A DNA stretch of 6,987 nt. It comes from JBDIBB01 sp039812685 (GTDB lineage: Bacteria; Acidobacteriota; Vicinamibacteria; Vicinamibacterales; JAFNAJ01). Below the pieces are notes generated by a model. The model saw only the letters and a list, made by a program, of their open reading frames with translations, searched no databases and had not been told where the DNA came from. The position numbers and the translations under genes were made by a program. Of the stretch, positions 1 through 5,697 are shown piece after piece. Each line of letters opens with the position of its first letter. Position 1 is the stretch's first letter. The stretch spans positions 1 through 6,987 of the forward strand of contig JBDIBB010000184.1 of the NCBI GenBank assembly GCA_039812685.1, read 5' to 3'.

Positions 1-2
1 AT

Positions 3-77
3 CCGGGCTGGTGTGAACTCGAGGTCCTCGGCGGCAGGGTACATGGCGACAGCTTACCAGCGAGGCGGCCGATGTGA
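3..77 (+). CDS. C-terminal end of an unidentified gene (5' end outside the window)
   Basis: From the left edge one frame stays open for 24 codons and ends in TGA at 75-77. The tail contains CELEVLGG and ends in LPARRPM. Most codons end in G or C, as expected for a real gene in this DNA. The stop overlaps the GTG start of the next gene in a GTGA four-base overlap, the same junction seen between the endonuclease and vsr genes further on. This suggests a translationally coupled gene of the same cassette. The fragment is too short to assign a family, and chance opening of one frame over 75 bases cannot be excluded. Confidence 0.4.
   Translation, partial: PGWCELEVLGGRVHGDSLPARRPM
62..65 (+). promoter_or_regulatory. 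Ribosome binding site for the small unknown gene
   Basis: GAGG at 62-65 lies 8 bases before the GTG at 74. Together with the GTGA overlap it supports that start over the ATG at 43, which is in a different frame. Confidence 0.4.
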
Positions 78-432
78 GCGGGCCGACGTGGCCGACGACC
101 GTAGTCGGATGGCCTCCCAAGTGGTGGGACGGCTCACCGGTGCTGGCATTCAGCCCATTCGTCGTGGAGCGCCGATGGGACGGCCTCGGGGACGTGGCCC
201 ACCTGCTTCGGTGGGCCTCCGAAGGGCTCGTCGAGTACTCGCCGACGGATCGCACCCGCGTCTGCCTGCCCGTCGCTGGGCCAACCGTGCGCGGCGAGAT
301 CGTGGCCTGGCGCGCGGAACAGGGAATCCTGCACATCCGGCCGTGCCGCCCCAACGACGGCCGTCTGTTCTCTCAGCACAAGGGGGTGGCGACGACGTCG
401 CGACCTACGCCCGCCGCGGCTGGGATTGGTGA
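74..432 (+). pseudogene. Small unknown protein gene, apparently frame-disrupted at a G5 run
   Basis: I do not recognise the family. Read from GTG at 74, the frame gives about 103 residues, rich in Trp (GWPPKWWDG near the start), with roughly 84 percent G/C at third codon positions by my hand count. No plausible stop follows: this frame runs to 1153, deep inside the methyltransferase gene. After the run of five G at 382-386, coding character moves to the -1 frame, which reads GGGDDVATYARRGWDW and stops with TGA at 430-432. Joined with a -1 shift, the product is about 119 residues. One lost G, a sequencing error, or programmed -1 slippage on GGG codons would each explain it. No signal peptide or membrane segment is seen. 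It sits between a coupled upstream gene and the methyltransferase, so a role in the cassette is possible but unproven. Confidence 0.45.
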
Positions 433-492
433 AAGGACGGAGTGTCCACTCCTGTCACCGCGCTCCCTCAGACTGCCTTTGCCAGCACCCCG

Positions 493-521
493 TAGACGCG
501 CCTTGACGGCGCAGGTATGCT
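493..521 (+). promoter_or_regulatory. Weak candidate promoter before the methyltransferase gene
   Basis: TAGACG at 493-498 and TATGCT at 516-521 are 17 bases apart, each matching four of six sigma70 consensus positions. Transcription would begin around 528, almost at the start codons (ATG 525 or 534), implying a leaderless or nearly leaderless message. A TTGACG at 503-508 is a better -35 match but lies only 7 bases from TATGCT. The 433-524 gap holds no other convincing signal. Confidence 0.25.
498..512. repeat. Perfect 5-bp inverted repeat upstream of the methyltransferase
   Basis: GCGCC-TTGAC-GGCGC is a perfect five-base inverted repeat with a five-base centre. It ends 12 bases before the methyltransferase ATG and lies inside the candidate promoter spacer. 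It could be an operator or a small hairpin, but a repeat this short arises easily by chance in GC-rich DNA. Confidence 0.3.
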
Positions 522-524
522 CCG

Positions 525-1733
525 ATGACGACGATGCCCGCTCCCACTCCCTCTGCCCCCGGTCATCAACTCACCGTCGCCGGCCTGTTCGCCGGAATCG
601 GCGGCATCGAACTGGGACTGCAGCACGCCGGGCACCACTCGGTGCTCCTCTGCGAGATCGATCCCGGTGCACGCAAGGTGCTCGAGGCGCAGTTCCCGGA
701 TGTTCCCCTGACGCGGGACGTCCGCGAACTGCAGACGATAGGCAGCGTCGATCTTCTGGCCGGGGGGTTCCCGTGCCAAGACGTGAGCCAGGCCGGACGG
801 ACGGCCGGCATCGGCGGGCGCAACTCCGGGCTCGTCGGCCACGTTTTCCGTCTGCTCGACGCGCTGAAGAAGCGCGGGCCTCGGTGGCTGCTGCTCGAGA
901 ACGTGTCCTTCATGCTGCAACTGGATCGCGGCAAGGGGATGCGCTATCTCGTGGACGAGTTGGAGGCACGCGGCTTCGCCTGGGCCTACCGCGTCGTGGA
1001 CACACGGGCGTTCGGCCTCCCTCAGCGGCGTCAGCGCGTGATTCTGCTCGCCTCCCGCACGGAGGATCCGCGACACGTCCTGCTGTCCGCCGACGCGGGC
1101 GAGGAGACGCCGCCAAGCGCACCCGACGCGTGGCGGGGTTTCTACTGGACTGAAGGGACGCGGGGCCTGGGCTGGGCGATCGACGCCATCCCGACGCTCA
1201 AGGGCGGCTCGACGATCGGCATCCCCTCGCCCCCGGCAATCTGGATCCCGCGCCCGCGCCGTGGGCAGGCCGAGATCGTCACGCCAGAGATTCGTGACGC
1301 CGAGCGGCTCCAGGGCTTCAACGAGGGCTGGACAGCGTCCGCGTTGGAGGCCGAGGGCGTCCGGCGCGGCCACCGCTGGAAGTTGGTTGGCAACGCCGTC
1401 AGTGTCCCGGTGGCGCAGTGGGTGGGCCAGCAACTCGCGGCGCCGGGCAGGTTCTCACTGCCCGGCACGGCCTTGCGCGAGGGCGTGCTGTGGCCCCGCG
1501 CTGCCTGGGGCAGCAAGGGTAAGGGCTACGCCGTAGAGGCCTCCATGTGGCCCGTACGCTGGCCGCGGCCGCACCTCGCCGACTTCGTCCACCACGATCC
1601 AACCCCGCTGTCGCAGAAGGCGGCGGCAGGTTTCCTCTCTCGGGCTTCGGAGAGCAGTCTGCGCTTCGAACCTGGATTCCTCGACGCCGTCGCGCACCAC
1701 GTCGAACGGATGCGTCGTGCCTCGGCGGCCTGA
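525..1733 (+). CDS. dcm: DNA (cytosine-5-)-methyltransferase
   Basis: Transfers methyl groups from S-adenosylmethionine to carbon 5 of cytosine in a specific DNA site, protecting self DNA. The 402-residue protein carries the C5-methyltransferase motifs in order: motif I FAGIGGIELG (22-31), motif IV GGFPCQDVS with catalytic Cys84, motif VI ENV (125-127), motif VIII QRRQR (167-171), motif IX RDAERLQGF (257-265) and motif X GNAVSVPVA (289-297). The target-recognition stretch between VIII and IX is about 85 residues. Some 105 residues follow motif X, where many family members stop soon after; this tail contains WPRAAW, PLSQKAAAGFLSRA and LRFEPGFLDAV. ATG 525 has only a weak AGG before it; ATG 534 is the alternative. 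The endonuclease and vsr genes follow closely. The symbol is a family label: the target sequence cannot be read from the protein, and it need not be CCWGG. Confidence 0.95.
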   Translation: MTTMPAPTPSAPGHQLTVAGLFAGIGGIELGLQHAGHHSVLLCEIDPGARKVLEAQFPDVPLTRDVRELQTIGSVDLLAGGFPCQDVSQAGRTAGIGGRNSGLVGHVFRLLDALKKRGPRWLLLENVSFMLQLDRGKGMRYLVDELEARGFAWAYRVVDTRAFGLPQRRQRVILLASRTEDPRHVLLSADAGEETPPSAPDAWRGFYWTEGTRGLGWAIDAIPTLKGGSTIGIPSPPAIWIPRPRRGQAEIVTPEIRDAERLQGFNEGWTASALEAEGVRRGHRWKLVGNAVSVPVAQWVGQQLAAPGRFSLPGTALREGVLWPRAAWGSKGKGYAVEASMWPVRWPRPHLADFVHHDPTPLSQKAAAGFLSRASESSLRFEPGFLDAVAHHVERMRRASAA

Positions 1734-1740
1734 ACCGCCA

Positions 1741-1752
1741 AGGGGAAGGGAG
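1741..1752 (+). promoter_or_regulatory. Purine-rich ribosome binding site that selects the GTG 1756 start
   Basis: AGGGGAAGGGAG immediately precedes GTG 1756, with AGGGG about 10 bases and GGGAG 3 bases upstream. It favours this start over ATG 1717, which would overlap the methyltransferase gene and add 13 Pro/Arg-rich residues. Confidence 0.6.
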
Positions 1753-1755
1753 CCC

Positions 1756-2604
1756 GTGCTCGGCCCTCGTATCTTCGCGGACTCGCTGATTCCCCGAGCG
1801 GGCAACTTCAAGCACAACAACACGTGGCAGTACCACTCCCGGAGCGATCACCACTCCAAGGTGGCGTGCTGGGCGTTGCTGTTCGACTTGCTTCGGCACT
1901 GCGCGCTAATGAGAGAGCACGCGGCCGGCGGCAAGATCGGCTACGGCCTCAATCATGAGATGAGTGACTTCCGAACCGGCAGGAAGAAGAAGCTCGATCT
2001 CGTCGTCTGCCGGCCCCGCACGGTCGGCGGGGCACCGGTGCCGTCCTTCGCCGATCAGGCGCAGGAGATCGGAGTTGTGCTCGACACGGGCGCACGCGCT
2101 GAACTGGCCACACTGCCCCGCCTCGACGAGACACCCGTCGGGGCCGTGCACATCGCGCTGGAAGCTAAAGCCTGCATGACGGCCTACACCAAGGCCCTCC
2201 CGCGCTTCTACGACGAACTGAACTCGAGCCACCTGGCGATTCACGGCAACTCCCCCCACACCATCGCCGCGGCGCTCGCCATCATCAACGCCGCCGACAG
2301 CTTCGTGAGTCCGGGCCTCAACGATCGCGATCTCTCCGTTGGCCCGATCACCGTCACGAAACACAGACAGCCGCGCGATGCTGCCAGTGTCGTCAGTAAG
2401 GCCCGCGAGTTGCCAAGGCGTTCCCGCGACGGCGAGGAGGGCTACGACGTGCTCGCGATCGTGATGATCGGCTGCCGAAACGACGGGACGCCGGTGACGA
2501 TAGTGGAGTCCCCGCCGGCCCCCCAGCCGGGCGACGTGGATCACTACGCGATGGCCGTCCATCGACTTGCGCAACTCTACGAGCAGAAGTACCGCTCGGT
2601 GTGA
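1756..2604 (+). CDS. Putative type II restriction endonuclease, PD-(D/E)XK-like, unclassified
   Basis: I do not recognise a named restriction-enzyme family. The role is inferred from position, directly between a C5 methyltransferase and a Vsr gene on the same strand, and from a possible PD-(D/E)XK site. From GTG 1756 the protein has 282 residues. An N-terminal segment, WQYHSRSDHHSK (24-35), rich in His and charged residues, leads into a hydrophobic helix, WALLFDLL. Then come RKKKLDLVV with Asp81 and IALEAKACMTAY with Glu136-Ala-Lys138, fitting a catalytic Asp followed by E-x-K on the next strand, although about 55 residues between them is long for this fold. A later segment, YDVLAIVMIG, looks like another core strand. 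The methyltransferase stop lies 22 bases upstream, and the stop codon overlaps the vsr start (GTGA). Predicted action: cutting DNA not methylated by the neighbouring enzyme. An ATG at 1717 is the alternative start. Confidence 0.7.
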   Translation: MLGPRIFADSLIPRAGNFKHNNTWQYHSRSDHHSKVACWALLFDLLRHCALMREHAAGGKIGYGLNHEMSDFRTGRKKKLDLVVCRPRTVGGAPVPSFADQAQEIGVVLDTGARAELATLPRLDETPVGAVHIALEAKACMTAYTKALPRFYDELNSSHLAIHGNSPHTIAAALAIINAADSFVSPGLNDRDLSVGPITVTKHRQPRDAASVVSKARELPRRSRDGEEGYDVLAIVMIGCRNDGTPVTIVESPPAPQPGDVDHYAMAVHRLAQLYEQKYRSV

Positions 2605-3023
2605 CTCGTACAGGGCCGTCCTCCTCGAGCGCCGTCCGTCGCCGGATGCAGGCGACGCCCCGCCGAGACACCCTCTGCGAGTTGGCCCTGCGCTCGGCCC
2701 TCCACCGCCTGGGGCTGCGCTACCGAGTCGACTGGCCGCTACCCGGCACCAGGCGCCGCGCTGACGTCGCCTTCGTCACGCCCCGCGTGGCCGTGTTCGT
2801 GGATGGCTGCTTCTGGCACAGGTGCCCGCAGCACGCAACGTTCCCCAAGGCCAACGCCGAGTGGTGGCGGGACAAGCTCGCCGGTAACGTCGCCCGCGAC
2901 AGGGACACGGATGCGAGGCTGAAGCGGGACGGCTGGCGGGTGCTGCGGTTCTGGGAACACGAGGAGATGGACAAGGCCGCGGCGCGTGTGGCCCGAGTTG
3001 TCGGTCAGCGTTCGGCCGGATAG
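2601..3023 (+). CDS. vsr: Very short patch repair (Vsr) mismatch endonuclease
   Basis: Vsr nicks DNA beside T:G mismatches formed when 5-methylcytosine deaminates, starting short-patch repair that restores C:G. The 140-residue length is close to the family's usual size. Recognisable parts are the N-terminal RRRMQATPRRDT and ALRSALHRLGLRYR segments, ADVAF with Asp55 at the place of the E. coli catalytic Asp51, the core VDGCFWHRCPQH (67-78), EWWRDKLAGNVARDRD (87-102), and GWRVLRFWEHE (111-121). The GTG start overlaps the endonuclease stop (GTGA), implying coupled translation; it is preferred to ATG 2646, which would remove part of the conserved N-terminus. Compared with E. coli Vsr as I remember it, His64 is replaced by Asp68 and the zinc ligand Cys117 by His120, a pattern I associate with Vsr proteins of high-GC bacteria. 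Confidence 0.93.
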   Translation: MTRTGPSSSSAVRRRMQATPRRDTLCELALRSALHRLGLRYRVDWPLPGTRRRADVAFVTPRVAVFVDGCFWHRCPQHATFPKANAEWWRDKLAGNVARDRDTDARLKRDGWRVLRFWEHEEMDKAAARVARVVGQRSAG

Positions 3024-3027
3024 CCAC

Positions 3028-3153
3028 CTACGGCCGCCGGGGCCGAACCGGCAGCGGTTCGCCCACGAAACGCCCATCAGCCTCGCTGTGAGCCTTCCAG
3101 TAGGCGTACGCGGTCGCGCCTGTCACTGGCGCAAACGCATGCTCGGATTGTGC
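3028..3153 (-). pseudogene. Possible remnant of a minus-strand coding region
   Basis: The minus strand is open for 41 codons between stops, ending in TAG at 3030-3028. It reads like protein rather than noise, with TGATAYAYWKAHSEADGRF followed by VGEPLPVRPRRP. The only internal start candidate is GTG at 3126, giving 32 residues, with no ribosome binding site noticed. It lies downstream of tRNA-Asp on the same strand, at the edge of the cassette, so it could be the cut-off tail of a gene displaced by the insertion. It also contains the hairpin at 3044-3061, so chance is a real alternative. Confidence 0.22.
3044..3061 (+). terminator. Perfect 7-bp hairpin 20 bases after vsr, possible terminator
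   Basis: CGAACCG-GCAG-CGGTTCG forms a perfect seven-pair stem with a four-base loop just after the vsr stop. No T run follows on either strand, so it is not a classic intrinsic terminator. It may still slow transcription at the end of the cassette or stabilise the mRNA end. Confidence 0.35.
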
Positions 3154-3160
3154 TTAGGAG

Positions 3161-3237
<77 letters not shown>

Positions 3238-3359
3238 GCAATCGTGTGGTGCCCGAACCCGAACCGCGAGGCTGTCACTCCCCGCGATCCGTTACCGCGC
3301 CGCCGCGCCTGCTGGCCGACCCTGCCGAACCCCACCCCGCGAGACGAGGAACCGGGAAC

Positions 3360-3434
3360 TGGTGGGCGGTACAGGATTCGAACCTGTGACAGCCGGTGTG
3401 TAAGACCGGAGCTCTACCTCTGAGCCAACCGCCC
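3360..3434 (-). tRNA. tRNA-Val (anticodon TAC)
   Basis: The minus strand folds as a 75-base cloverleaf. The acceptor stem is GGGCGGT pairing with ACCGCCC, with discriminator A and an encoded CCA at 3362-3360. The D-arm region reads TGGCTCAGAGGTAGAGC. The anticodon arm is CCGGT-CTTACAC-ACCGG with anticodon TAC at 3402-3400, and the T arm holds GGTTCGAATCC. It reads GUA and, with a modified first anticodon base, other valine codons. A strong promoter lies just upstream, and tRNA-Asp follows on the same strand. Confidence 0.97.
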
Positions 3435-3466
3435 TCTCGCCGCACCGGCCGCCCGACAGACGGACC

Positions 3467-3495
3467 ATCATACGTGGCCGCCCGGAGGGCGTCAA
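3467..3495 (-). promoter_or_regulatory. Sigma70-type promoter of the tRNA-Val/tRNA-Asp unit
   Basis: On the minus strand, TTGACG (3495-3490) and TATGAT (3472-3467) are separated by exactly 17 bases, each matching five of six consensus positions. The predicted start is near 3460, leaving a leader of about 26 bases before tRNA-Val. It is by far the best promoter seen in the window, and it sits where stable-RNA transcription is expected. Confidence 0.82.
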
Positions 3496-3516
3496 CCGCC
3501 CGCCGGCGCCCCCTGG

Positions 3517-3539
3517 ACGCGCGCCCGGCCAGCGCGCGT
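3517..3539 (-). terminator. Possible terminator hairpin of the LPS operon
   Basis: Thirty bases past the last gene of the operon, ACGCGCGC and GCGCGCGT form a perfect eight-pair stem around a seven-base loop (minus-strand reading). There is no U tract. It lies between the operon and the tRNA promoter, a sensible place to separate the two units, but alternating GC repeats also arise easily in such DNA. Confidence 0.4.
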
Positions 3540-3568
3540 AGCACCGCGACCTCGCGCCCGCCGACCGC

Positions 3569-4108
3569 TCACCCCAGCCGCATCTTCAGCGCAAGCAGCG
3601 CGAGGGCCGCGATCAGCCCGATCAGCGCGCGCCATTCGCGGTTGCGCACCGCGCGCGCCAGGCTGAAGGGCCGCGGCTCGTGCGCGACCCGTCCGGCGCG
3701 GTAGTCGTCCCAGGCCGCGCCGAAGCGGCGCCGCAGGAAGCTCTCCTCGCTGCGGATGGCGCTGCCAATCATCACCACGACATAGGCCGCGGCGATTGCC
3801 CACACGGCTGCGGATCGCGCGGCAACGGCCACACCGGCGGCCATGATCGTCGACCCCGCGTAGAGCGGATGGCGGGTGAAACGGTAAGGGCCGGAGCGCG
3901 TCACCTCGCGGCTCTTCTCGAGGTGCCCGGCCGCCCACACGCGCAGCGCCTCGCCCATCATCGCGATGGCCGCGCCCCATGCGAGCGAGGCGGCGTTGGG
4001 CCGTGCGAGCCACAGCACCACGATGCCGAGCGCGAAGCCCAGCGGCACCCGCCACCGCGACAGGCGGCGCATCGCCGACGTGTCGGAGACCAGCGTGATC
4101 TCGGTCAT
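3569..4108 (-). CDS. Isoprenylcysteine carboxyl methyltransferase-like membrane protein
   Basis: A 179-residue membrane protein with the signature of the ICMT/phospholipid methyltransferase superfamily: GPYRFTRHPLYAGS (73-86), where RHP is the hallmark, followed after a hydrophobic span by the EESFLRRRFGAAWDDYRA block (121-138) that helps bind S-adenosylmethionine. Hydrophobic stretches at about 21-35, 40-60, 86-118 and 160-175 suggest four or so membrane segments. Bacteria rarely have prenylated proteins, so the substrate is probably a lipid or another small molecule; I cannot say which. The ATG at 4108 overlaps the waaC stop (ATGA), making this the last gene of the heptose operon and hinting at envelope-lipid modification. 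No good ribosome binding site is seen, consistent with coupling. The same frame stays open upstream to 4783, but that part is a shadow of waaC. Confidence 0.85.
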   Translation of the reverse strand: MTEITLVSDTSAMRRLSRWRVPLGFALGIVVLWLARPNAASLAWGAAIAMMGEALRVWAAGHLEKSREVTRSGPYRFTRHPLYAGSTIMAAGVAVAARSAAVWAIAAAYVVVMIGSAIRSEESFLRRRFGAAWDDYRAGRVAHEPRPFSLARAVRNREWRALIGLIAALALLALKMRLG

Positions 4109-5136
4109 GTCGGCTGGACGCGCCTGCCGGCGGCCCGCGACGCGGCGAGGCGGCGGGTCACGGCCGCCTTCACCTCCTCGACGCTCACGTCGAGCAGGCA
4201 CCAGCGCGGCGCATGACAGGACCGCTCGTGATGGCATTCGCACGCGTCGAACCGCGACACGCACTGGTCGTCGGGATGCCACGGTCCGTTGCGCCGCGGA
4301 TCGGTGGGCCCGTAGACGCCCACCACGGGCGTGCCCACGGCGCAGGCGAAGTGGGCGGGGCCGGTGTCGCCAGACAGCATCAGCGCGGCCTGACGCGACA
4401 GTGCCACGACGTCGGCCAGCGACGTGGCGGGCGCGCGCGAGGCGGCGCCGTCGGAGGCCGCGGCCACCGCATCGGCCAGTGGTTCGTCGCCCGGCCCCCA
4501 CAGCACGAGCGAGTAGAGTCCGTGGACGTCGCGCAGCCATGCGGCCAGCTCGCCGAAGCGGTCCGCGGGCCAACGCTTGTTGGGCCAGTTGCCGCCCGGG
4601 TTGAGCAGGGCGAACGGCCCGTGACGCCCCGAGACGAACGGCGTGAGGTGCGGGCTGGCCGGGCCCTCGTCCAGCCGCAGCGCGCGCGAGGCCGCATCGA
4701 CGCCCATCGCCCGGAGCAACGCGAGGTTCTTGTCGATCACGTGGCGCGTCCCGCCCGGATCGATCCGCTCGGTGTACCACCATGCGGCGAGGGCCTCACG
4801 CACGTGGGGACGCGTCCACCCCACCACGCGGCGCGCGCCCGACAGCCGCGCGAGCGCAGCCGACTTCACCAGCCCCTGCGCGTCGAACGCCACGTCGTAT
4901 CGCCGCGCGCGCAGCTCGCGCAGCACGGGGATCCAGCCGCGCCCGCGGCGCAGCCGCCGGGTCTCGATCGTCACCACCCGCGACACGGCTGGCGCCATGC
5001 GCAGCACCGGCGCCAGCGACCGCTCCACGAGCCACTCGACCTGCGGGCCGGACTCGTGCGCGCGCAGCGCCTCGGCCAGCGGCAGCGCGTGGATGATGTC
5101 GCCAATCGACCCGAGCCTGACGATGAGCAAACGCAT
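4105..5136 (-). CDS. waaC: Lipopolysaccharide heptosyltransferase I
   Basis: Transfers the first heptose from ADP-heptose to Kdo on lipid A at the inner face of the inner membrane (GT9 family). The 343-residue protein begins MRLLIVRLGSIGD, with the catalytic-base Asp at residue 13 as in E. coli WaaC. It continues with FDAQGLVKSA (84-93), the donor-binding NPGGNWPNKRWP (179-190, Lys187 probably contacting ADP-heptose phosphates) and SGDTGPAHFACAVGTPVVGVYGPTDP (split here as SGDTGPAHFA, 255-264, and GVYGPTDP, 273-280). Choice of heptosyltransferase I over II rests on the N-terminus and NPGGNW motif. A Cys/His cluster (C292, C299, C301, H302, H303, C307, C313) near the end may bind metal. It starts 48 bases after rfaE2 without a clear ribosome binding site, and its stop overlaps the next gene. 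Confidence 0.88.
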   Translation of the reverse strand: MRLLIVRLGSIGDIIHALPLAEALRAHESGPQVEWLVERSLAPVLRMAPAVSRVVTIETRRLRRGRGWIPVLRELRARRYDVAFDAQGLVKSAALARLSGARRVVGWTRPHVREALAAWWYTERIDPGGTRHVIDKNLALLRAMGVDAASRALRLDEGPASPHLTPFVSGRHGPFALLNPGGNWPNKRWPADRFGELAAWLRDVHGLYSLVLWGPGDEPLADAVAAASDGAASRAPATSLADVVALSRQAALMLSGDTGPAHFACAVGTPVVGVYGPTDPRRNGPWHPDDQCVSRFDACECHHERSCHAPRWCLLDVSVEEVKAAVTRRLAASRAAGRRVQPT

Positions 5137-5184
5137 GGACGCGTGGGGTGCGGGCCGCCTGGCTCCGCAGATGCCGGTCGCGGT

Positions 5185-5697
5185 TCAGCGCCGCGCGCCC
5201 CCGCCGGCGATCTTCGCCAGCAGGTCGCGCGTCGAGTGATCCTTCGGGTCGCCGACGATCGCCGTGCGCCCGCCCCAGGCGCGCACCACGTCGCGCTCGG
5301 GAACGGTGTCGACGGTGTAGTCGGTGCCCTTGCAGTGCACGTCGGGGCGCAGCGCCTCGAGCACGCGGGTCACGGTCGGCTCGGCGAAGATCACGACGCA
5401 ATCCACGCCGCGAAGCGCCGCCACCAGCTCGGCTCGATCGGCGGCCGTGAGCACGGGCCGTCCCTCCCCCTTCAGTTGCCTCACCGTTTCGTCGGCATTG
5501 ACCGCCACCACCAGACGATCGGCCTGCTCGGCGGCGGCCTGCAGGTACCTGACGTGGCCGACGTGCAGGATGTCGAAGCAGCCGTTGGCGAGCGCGATGG
5601 CTTCGCCGGCGGCACGCGCCTCGTCCACGCGACGCGCCGCCTCGTCGAGCGCCAGCACCGGCGCCGGTCCGGTGCGGTGCTGCCGCGGCGGGGTCAT
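5185..5697 (-). CDS. rfaE2: D-glycero-beta-D-manno-heptose 1-phosphate adenylyltransferase
   Basis: Joins heptose 1-phosphate to AMP from ATP, yielding the ADP-heptose used by the heptosyltransferases. The 170-residue protein is a single nucleotidyltransferase domain equal to the C-terminal half of E. coli HldE; the ribokinase-like half is absent. Hallmarks are ANGCFDILHVGHVRYL (37-52) with the HxGH nucleotide-binding motif, VNADETVRQLKGEGRP (66-81), KGTDY (123-127), and a final STRDLLAKI element corresponding to the nucleotidyltransferase ST-R/T motif. The ATG at 5697 overlaps the gmhB stop (ATGA) and has GAGGA six bases upstream. The frame remains open upstream to 6066, but that portion lies within gmhB. 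A separate heptose kinase (HldA) must be encoded outside the window for the pathway to work. Confidence 0.93.
   Translation of the reverse strand: MTPPRQHRTGPAPVLALDEAARRVDEARAAGEAIALANGCFDILHVGHVRYLQAAAEQADRLVVAVNADETVRQLKGEGRPVLTAADRAELVAALRGVDCVVIFAEPTVTRVLEALRPDVHCKGTDYTVDTVPERDVVRAWGGRTAIVGDPKDHSTRDLLAKIAGGGARR

Noticed and set aside
134..379. Minus-strand 81-residue open frame at the left end
   Set aside because: It is opposite the better-biased frame at 74-382, with no ribosome binding site or recognisable motif.
74..1153. A single 359-residue protein from GTG 74
   Set aside because: From about 430 the translation becomes Arg/Pro/Ala-rich and overlaps over 600 bases of the clear methyltransferase gene; only the first 100 or so residues look coding.
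468..1433. Long minus-strand open frame opposite the methyltransferase
   Set aside because: It is antisense to a gene with all C5-methyltransferase motifs and shows no recognisable motif; GC-rich DNA commonly leaves such frames open.
1717..1755. ATG 1717 as the endonuclease start
   Set aside because: It would overlap the methyltransferase and add a Pro/Arg-rich stretch, while GTG 1756 has a strong ribosome binding site just ahead.
1906..2574. Minus-strand open frame opposite the endonuclease gene
   Set aside because: No family features, and it mirrors the sense codons; the plus-strand gene has a ribosome binding site and operon context.
3569..4783. ICMT-like gene as a 404-residue fusion protein
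   Set aside because: The upstream 225 residues are a frame shadow of waaC; only the part from ATG 4108 shows family motifs.
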